Shown one piece after another: positions 48,101-57,100 of a stretch of DNA of 64,000 nucleotides; the first letter of the stretch is position 1; the number at the start of each line of letters is the position of its first letter. Origin of the DNA: Rhodococcus oryzae (GTDB lineage Bacteria > Actinomycetota > Actinomycetes > Mycobacteriales > Mycobacteriaceae); the NCBI RefSeq assembly GCF_005049235.1, contig NZ_SUMD01000015.1:1-64000 (forward strand), in the 5' to 3' direction. The notes under the pieces were generated by a model that made no database searches, was not told the origin of the DNA, and was given only the letters and a program-made list of their open reading frames with translations. The translations under genes and the position numbers were made by a program.

Positions 48101-51100
48101 CTGCCTGCGGGTGTTCCGGTCGTGGAGATCGACTCGGCTCCGACCGGTCATCTCGATGCCGCCCCGATCACCGACGCCCAGCGGTTGCGTCCGCTGCGTC
48201 GCGGCAATCCCGCGTACGTGATCTTCACCTCCGGCTCCACCGGTGTGCCCAAGGGCGTGGCCGTCAGTCATGCCGCGATCGTCAACCAGCTCAGCTGGTT
48301 CATCGGCGAGTACGAGATGACGGCCTCGGATGTGGTGCTGCAGAAGACGCCGATCGTGTTCGACCCGTCGGTGTGGGAGCTGTTCGTGCCCTTCATCTCC
48401 GGCGGTCACCTGGTGATCGCGAAGCCGGACGGGCACCGGGACGCCGAGTACCTCATCGACGTTTCCCGTCGGTGGAACGTCACCACTCTCGGCTTCGTGC
48501 CGTCGATGCTGGCGGCCTTCCTGTCCAGCCCCGAGCTGGCGTTCCCGCCGTCGGTGCGATCGCTCCAGTTGGCGGGCGAGGCGCTGAGTCCCGAGCTCGC
48601 GGCCCGCACGCTTGCGAGCGCGTCGCTCGGGATCAACAACGCCTACGGGCCGACCGAGACCACGCTGACCTCGGTGCACTACTGGGCCGACGGCACCGAG
48701 ACCGGCTCGATGCCGATCGGCATCCCGGTGTGGAACAGCCAGGCCTACGTGCTCGACTCGCGCCTGAACCCGGTGGTCCCTGGCGCCAGGGGAGAGCTCT
48801 ATCTCGCGGGCGGTCAGGTTGCCCGCGGCTACCACGCCCGGTCGGGGCTGACGGCGGAGCGGTTCGTGCCGAATCCCTTCGGTGCGCCCGGCTCCGTCAT
48901 GTACCGGACCGGTGACCTCGGGCGCTTGCGTCGCGACGGGCAGCTGGAGTACCTGGGACGCACCGACTTCCAGGTCAAGATCAGGGGTCAGCGGATCGAG
49001 CTCGGCGAGATCGAGTCGGCCCTGCTTGACCACTCGTCGGTGGACCAGGCGGTGGTGATCGCGGCAGACACCGAACGAGGTCAGCGACTGGTCGCCTACC
49101 TGGTGGCCGCGACGGGCGTCACTGTCGACACCGGCGACGTGCGGGCCGAGGTGGCCCGCGCGTTGCCCGGCTACATGGTGCCGGACGCCCTGATCGTGCT
49201 CGAGGCGATGCCCGTGACCAGCAACGGCAAGCTGGACCGGCGGGCGCTGCCCGCACCGGAGTTCGCCTCCGTCGCCGACACCTACGTCGCGCCCCGCACC
49301 CCCGCGGAGCAGACGATCGCCGCGGTGTTCGCGGAGGTGCTCGGGGTGGAGCGGGTCAGCGTCGAGGATTCGTTCTTCGCCCTCGGCGGTGACAGCATCA
49401 TGTCGATCCAGCTGGTCACGAGGGCCAAGGCCGCAGGCCTGGCCTTCACCGCCCGGCAGGTCTTCGAGCACCGAACGGTCGCCGCGCTCGCCGCGGTCGC
49501 GGGTGAGGCCGCCGCGGCCGCCATCACCCTGGCGGAGCTGCCGGGCGGCGGCGTCGGCGAGATGCCGCCCACGCCGATCATGCGGGCCACCGCCGAGCGC
49601 GGCGGGCTGCTGCGTCGGTTCTCGCAGTCGAGCTTTGTGACGTTGCCGCACGGAATCGACCGTGCCACGGTGGAATCGACGATCCAGTCCGTCCTCGATC
49701 GGCACGACGCGCTGCGTCTGCGCTGGAACGAGGACGGCTCCGGGCTCACCGTCACCGAGGCCGGGTCGGTCCCGTCGGCACGGCTGGTCCACCGCGTCGA
49801 GTTCGCGTCGCGGCCCGGCACCGAGGAGTTCGCCGCGCTGGTCCGTGGCGAATTCGAGGCGGCCGCAGACCGGCTCGATCCCACGACGGGGATCGTGGCC
49901 CAGTTTGTCTGGTTCGACCCGTCGGCCGGGGCAGGCGACACCAACGGTCGACTGCTGATGGTGATCCACCACCTGGCCGTGGACGGTGTGTCCTGGCGAA
50001 TCCTCTTGCCGGACTTTGCTTCCGCGTGGGGTCAGGTGCAGTCAGGTGCGGAGCCCGAGCTGCCCGAGGTCGGTACCTCACTGCGACGGTGGGCCCACGG
50101 ACTCGCCGAGGCCGCGGTGTCCGAGCGGCGCACCGAGGAGCTCGGATACTGGCGGAGCGTGCTCGAGGGGACCGACCCGACGCTCGGGTCGCGTCTGGTC
50201 GACCCCGCTCTCGACGTGGTGTCGGCGACCGCGGGAGTCCGGGTCGAGGCGTCCGCCGAGACCACCGAGGGGCTGCTGACTGCGGTGCCGAGGGCGTTCG
50301 GCGGCGGTGTCAACGACGGACTGCTCGCCGCCCTTGCCCTCGCGGTGGCGCGCTGGCGTGAGCGACGCGGCGTCGCCGCGTCGGCGACCCTGCTGGGCCT
50401 GGAGGGGCACGGCCGCGAGGAAGAGGCCGTCGAGGGCGCGGACCTGTCCCGCACCGTCGGCTGGTTCACCTCGCTGTTCCCCGTGCGGATCGACGTGTCC
50501 GGGGTGGACCTCGACGACGCCTTCGCGGGCGGCCCGGCCGCGGGACAGGCGATCAAGCTGGTCAAGGAACAGCTCCTCGCCGTCCCAGACCGGGGCATCG
50601 GTTACGGGCTGTTGCGGTACCTCAACGCGGAGACGGCCCAGGATCTGAGCGGTTTCGCCGCCCCGCAGATCGGGTTCAACTACCTCGGCAGGACCGGCGC
50701 GTTCGAGGTCACCGACGAGATGCGCGACATGGGCTGGGTGCCGGTCGGTGACGGCGGCGTTCTCGGGTCGGCACTCGACCCGGACATGCCGGTCGCCGCG
50801 CTCGACATCAACGCGGTCGTGTCGAACTCCGAAGGTGTCGAGACACTCTCGACGGTGTTCGATTTCGCGACCGGCGTGCTGTCGGCCGCGGACGTCGACG
50901 AGCTGGCGGAGCTGTGGAGCGGGGCGCTCGATGCGATCGCGAGCCATGCCGGCGGCCCGGGCGCGGGCGGATTCACCCCCTCCGACCTTCCGTTGGTCTC
51001 GCTGACGCAGTCGCAGATCGAACGCTACGAGGCGCGATTCCCGACCATGTCGGACATCTGGTCCCTCTCGCCGCTGCAGTACGGCATGTACTTCCATGCG

Positions 51101-54100
51101 GCGCTGGCAGAGTCCGCCGTGGACGTCTACACGGCACAGCTGTGTCTGCGTCTCGGTGGCGTCGTCGACGCCGACCGGATGCGCCGGGCCGCTCAGGCAC
51201 TGATCGACCGGCACCCCAGCTTCCGGACCGCCTTCGTCACCGATGACACGGGCATCGCGGCGCAGGTGGTGCTCGAGGACACCGAGATCCCGTTCGTCAC
51301 CGTCGACCTGTCCGGCCTGGACCAGGCCGACCGGGGTGCCGAGCGGGCCCGGATCGTCGAGCAGGACCGACTGGCCAAGTTCGACCTCGGCGCGCCGCCG
51401 CTGATGCGGTTGACGCTGATCACCCTCGGCGAGGGCGAGTACGAGCTGGTGGTGATGAACCACCACATCGCGATCGACGGTTGGTCCACGCCGTTGGTGC
51501 TCAAGGAACTGCTGGTGCTGTACGCGGCGGACGGCGACGCCTCGGTGCTGCCGCAGGCACGCTCGTACCGCGACTTCCTGGCGTGGCTGGCCGAGCGTGA
51601 CCACGTGCGCTCACTGCAGGCGTGGGAGGACTCGCTCGGTGGCGTGGAGGGGCCGACGCTGCTCGTCTCCGGCGACCGGGGCCGTCAGCAGGACAGCACC
51701 TCCGGCCAGTACCTCACGCAGTTGGGTACAGCGGAGACCGCGGAACTCGTCGCCCGCGCACGCGAACTCGGCGTCACGCCGAACACCTTCGTGCAGGTGT
51801 CCTGGGCGATCCTGCTCGGGTCGCTGACCGGCCGCGAGGACACCGTCTTCGGTGCCACCGTCTCGGGCCGGCCGCCGGAGATCCCCGGCGTGGAGTCGAT
51901 GATCGGCCTGTTCATCAACACCGTGCCGCTGCGCGTGCACCTGGACCCGTCGGAGTCGGTGGCGCAGCTGCTCACCCGGGTGCAGGCCGAGCAGGCCGAC
52001 CTGCTCGACCATCACTACGTCGGCCTGGCCGAGATCCAGCGCGCCGCAGGCGAAGCCGCGATGTTCGACACCCTCGCGGTGTTCGAGTCGTTCCCCGTCG
52101 ACATGGCGGGTGCGACCTCGCAGACCGACATCGCGGGGATGCGGGTGCTCGGCATGGACGGCATCGATGCCGCGCACTACCCGGTCGCGATGACGGCCAG
52201 CCTGGACAGCGCGCTGCACCTGAAGTTCATCCACGCCACCGAGCTGGTGGACGAGGACGCGGTCCGGACCCTGTCCGAGCGCTTCCTCCGGGTGCTCGGC
52301 ACCGTCGTCTCGGCGCCGTCGACCCCGGTCGGCGCCGTCGAGGTCACCGATCCGGACGAGCGAGCCGCGCTGTCGCCGGTGTCCGGCCCGGCCGCGGAGC
52401 CGGCCACCCGCATGCTGCCCGAGTTGCTGGCCGCCGCTGCGACCGACCGGGATGCCCCGGCGTTGGTCTCGGGCGACCGGACCGTGTCGTACGGCGAACT
52501 CGACGATCGCTCGAATGCGCTGGCGCGGGTACTGATCGACCGTGGCGTCGGCCCCGAGTCGTTCGTGGCACTGGCGCTGCCGCGGTCGATCGAATCGCAG
52601 ATCGCGTTGTGGGCGATCGCGAAGTCCGGCGGGGCGTTCGTGCCGATGGACCCGGCGTACCCGTCGGACCGGATCGAGCACATGACCACCGATTCGTCCG
52701 CCCTCGTCGGCATCACCGATGCCGAGCACCTGGCGGACCTGCCGACCACCGTCTCGTGGCTGGTCCTGGACGACCCCGAGTTCGCGGCGGCCGTGGATCT
52801 GGGGTCGACCGAACCGGTCACCGACGCGGATCGTCGTGCGCCCGTGCGGGAACAGCACGCGGCCTACGTGATCTACACGTCCGGATCCACCGGACTGCCC
52901 AAGGGCGTCGTGGTCAGCCATCAGGGCCTGGCGAACTTTGCCGCGGAGCAGCGCGAGCGCTACTACGTCACCGCCCGGTCGCGCGCACTGCACTTCTCGT
53001 CCCCGAGCTTCGACGCATCGATGCTCGAGCTGTTGCTCGCCGTCGGCGCGGGCGCGGCCATGGTGATCGTGCCTCCTGGCGTGTACGGCGGCACCGAGCT
53101 CGCGGACATCATCTCCGCGGCAGGCGTCACCCACGCGTTCATCACCCCGGGCGCACTCGCGTCCGTGTCGCCGGAGGGCCTGGACTGCCTGCAGCACCTG
53201 GTCGCCGGTGGCGAGGCGGTGCCGAACAACCTGGTGGACATCTGGGCGCCAGGCCGCAACTTCTACAACGGCTACGGCCCGACCGAGACGATCATCATGG
53301 CGACGATCAGCGGGGCACTGACCCCAGGCGAGATCCTCACCATCGGTGGGCCGATCCGCGGTATGTCCGCGACGGTGCTCGACCGCAGGATGCGTCCGGT
53401 GCCGGTCGGGGTCGCGGGTGAGCTCTATCTCGCGGGCGCGCAGATGGCACGCGGCTACCACGACCGCCGCGCGCTGACCGCGGACCGCTTCGTGGCGAAC
53501 CCGTTCGGCGAGGCCGGATCCCGGATGTACCGCACCGGCGACATGGTGCGCTGGATTGATCGGTCCGAGGCGGGCGACCGGTCGCGGCTCGAGATCGAGT
53601 ACGTCGGACGCAGCGACTTCCAGGTCAAGGTCCGCGGCTTCCGCATCGAGCTCGGCGAGATCGACGCGGCGTTGTCCGCACACGAGTCGGTCGACTTCGC
53701 GGTCACCGTCGGCAGGCAGGGACCGTCGGGTGCAACGGTGCTGGTGGCATATGTCGTCCCGGTCGCGTCCGCGACGGTCGACGTGGCGGCCCTGACGGAG
53801 TTCGTCGGGCGCTCGCTGCTCGCGCACATGGTGCCGTCGGCGATCGTGGTCCTCGATGCGATCCCGCTGACCGTCAACGGCAAGGTGGACCGCAAGGCCC
53901 TGCCCGAGCCCGACTTCGGTTCCTCGCTCGAATCGTTCGTGGCTCCCACGAACCCGGTGGAGGAGATCCTGGCCGGTCTGTTCGCCGAGGTGCTCGGCGT
54001 CGAGCGGGTCAGCGTCACGGACTCCTTCTTCGCGCTCGGCGGCGACAGCATCGTGTCGATCCAGCTGGTGACCAGGGCGAAGGCCGCCGGTGTCGTGCTC

Positions 54101-57100
54101 AAGGCGCGGGATGTGTTCGAACGCAAGACCGTTGCCGGACTGGCTCAGGTCGCCACGCTGACGTCCGAGTCCGGCGGCGCGACGGTGCTCGCCGAACTCG
54201 AGGGTGGGGGAGTCGGCGAGATGCCGCTCACCCCGATCATGCGGTGGATGACCGAGCGCCCCGGCGGCCACAACCGGATGCTCATGCCTGCCTTCCTGGC
54301 GCTGCCAGAGGGTATCGACAGGGCCGGGCTGGTGGCGACGCTGCGTGCGGTCTTCGACCGGCACGACATGCTGAGGTCGTCGATCCCGCAGACCGGCGCG
54401 GAGCCGATCCTGTCGATCGGCGACGCGGACTCGGTGGACGTGGACGCGATGGTCGCCCGGGTCGAGTTCGGCGCCTGGGCACTGCCCGGCAGCGCCGAGT
54501 TCGACGCACTCGCGGCCCCAGCCTTCGAGGACGCCGCCGCAGAGCTCGACCTCGCCACCGGTTCGGTGGTCCGGTTCGTCTGGTTCGATCCCGAGCCCGG
54601 TGCCGACGGGTCGGGACGACTGCTCATCGTCGCTCACCACCTCGTCGTCGACGGTGTGTCCTGGCGCATCCTGGTCGCGGACCTGGTGGCCGCCTGGCAG
54701 TTCGTGGCCACGGGCGCAACACCGGAGCTCCCGCCCGTCGGGACGTCCATGCGCCGCTGGGCACACGGACTGACCGAGGAGGCGAACAGCGCGGCCAGGG
54801 AAGCCGAGATGACGTACTGGCGAACGGTGCAGGGCGGCGCGGACCCGTTGCTGGCATCGCGTCCGCTCGACCCCGCGGTCGACCTGTTCGCGTCGATCGC
54901 CGAGGTCAAGGTCGTGCTGTCCGAGCAGGCCACCGATGCCCTGCTGACCGCGGTGCCTGCTGCCGTCCGGGGTGGCGTCAACGACGGTCTGCTCGCCGCG
55001 CTGGCGCTCGCGGTCTCGGCGTGGCGGCGTGATCGCGGTGTCGACGAGTCCTCGACGTTGATCAAGCTCGAGGGCCACGGTCGCGAGGAAGACACCGTTC
55101 CCGGTGCCGACCTGACCAGGACCGTCGGCTGGTTCACCAGCATGTTCCCGCTCCGACTCGACCTGCCCGAGATCGACCTCGACGAGGCCCTCGCAGGCGG
55201 ACCCGCCGTCGGTTCGGCCGTCAAGGCGGTCAAGGAGCAGCTGTTGGCCGTGCCGAACAAGGGCATCGGGTACGGGTTGTTGCGGTACCTGAACGAGCGG
55301 ACCGCGGCCGAACTGGCCGCTCAGCCGTTGCCGCAGATCGGTTTCAACTACCTCGGCCAGCTCGGCGGCGAGGAGCCAGCGGACTCCGCGCCGATCGGGT
55401 GGCTGCCCGCGCCGAAGGGCGAGCTCTCGGTATCGGCGGCACCGGACGCGGACCTGCCCGCGGCCGCGGTCGTCGACATCAACGCCTCGGTGACGGGCGC
55501 ACGGCTGAGCGCCACCTTCGCGTTCCCCCCTGGACTGATCGACGAGTCCGAGGTGCGCGAGCTGTCCGAACTCTGGTCCCGGGCCCTCGAGGCCGTCGGC
55601 CGGTGGGCCGCGGCGACCGGGTCGGCGCACTTCACGCCCTCGGACCTGCCGTTGGTGTCGTTGTCGCAGAACGAGATCGAGCGGTTCGAGGCGGAGTACC
55701 CGACCCTCGCGGACGTCTGGTCGTTGACACCGCTGCAGGAGGGCATGCTCTTCCACTCGATGCTGGCGCAGACCTCCACCTCGCTCGACGTCTACACCTC
55801 GCAGGTGGTGATCGAACTCGGCGGTCTCGTCGACGCCGGCCGCCTGCGCGCGGCCGCTCAGGCACTGGTCGACCGGCATCCGAACCTGCGGGCCGGGTTC
55901 CGGCACGACGACGCGGGCAATGCCGTCCAGGTGATCGTGGACGGCGCGCCGGTCCAGTTCCGCGAGGTGGACCTCGGTCACCACGGTGACGAGGAGCGGC
56001 AGCGGGTCCTGGACGAGGACCGGCAGCGCCGGTTCGACATGTCCGAGCCCCCGCTGGTGCGGTTCAGCCTCGTGGGGCGTGCGGACGGCACGTACTCGCT
56101 GGCCATGACCAGCCATCACATCCTGGTCGACGGCTGGTCCATGCCGTTGCTCCTCAAGGATCTGATCGTGCTGTACGCGGCGCGTGGCGACGGATCGGTG
56201 CTGCCGCCGGTCCGTTCCTACCGGGACTTCCTCGAATGGCTGTCCACCCGCGACGCCGAGGCCTCGCTGGAGCAGTGGGCGGGGTCCATGCTCGGTGCCG
56301 AGGAGCCGACGCTGCTCGCGCCCGCGGACCGCGGACGCGAACAGTCCTCGCTCCCCGGCGAGGTCAGCCTGCACCTATCCACCGAGCGCACCGGGGCACT
56401 GTCGGGACTCGCACGTGAGCTCGGCGTCACGCTCAACACCGTCGTGCAGATGGCCTGGGGTCTGGTGCTCTCGCGCCTGATCGGCCGCGACGACGTCGTG
56501 TTCGGCGCGACGGTCTCCGGGCGCCCGCCCGCGCTGACCGGTGTGGAGTCGATGGTCGGCATGTTCATCAACACGCTGCCGGTGCATGTCAGCGTGGACC
56601 GGGCGGAGACGGTGACCGAGCTGTTGCTCCGGCTGCAGGGCGAGCAGTCGGACCTGCTCGAACACCACCATGTGGGCCTGCAGACGATCCAGCAGCGCAC
56701 CGGCACCGGTTCCGTGTTCGACACCATCACCGTGTTCGAGTCCTACCCGGTCGACGCCGCGAGCGCGACCGGCGACGCGGACATCGACGGGATGCGCCTG
56801 CTCGGCGTCGGCGGTGTGGACGCGAACACCTTCCCGCTGTCGCTGTACATCGAGGCAGGTGATCGCCTGCAGTTGGACGCGAAGTTCCTGACCGACCTGT
56901 TCGCGCCCGACGAGGTCGAGTCGATCCTGGACCGGGTCGATCGGATCCTCGCGGCGATCGAGCGGAACCCGGACGCGAAGGTCGGGGATCTCGACGTGCT
57001 CTCCGATGCGGAGTACGCCGAACTCGATCGCTGGAACGCGACCGATCACGAGATCCCGGCCGCGAGCCTGGCCGACCTCTTCGATGCCCAGGTGGCGCGC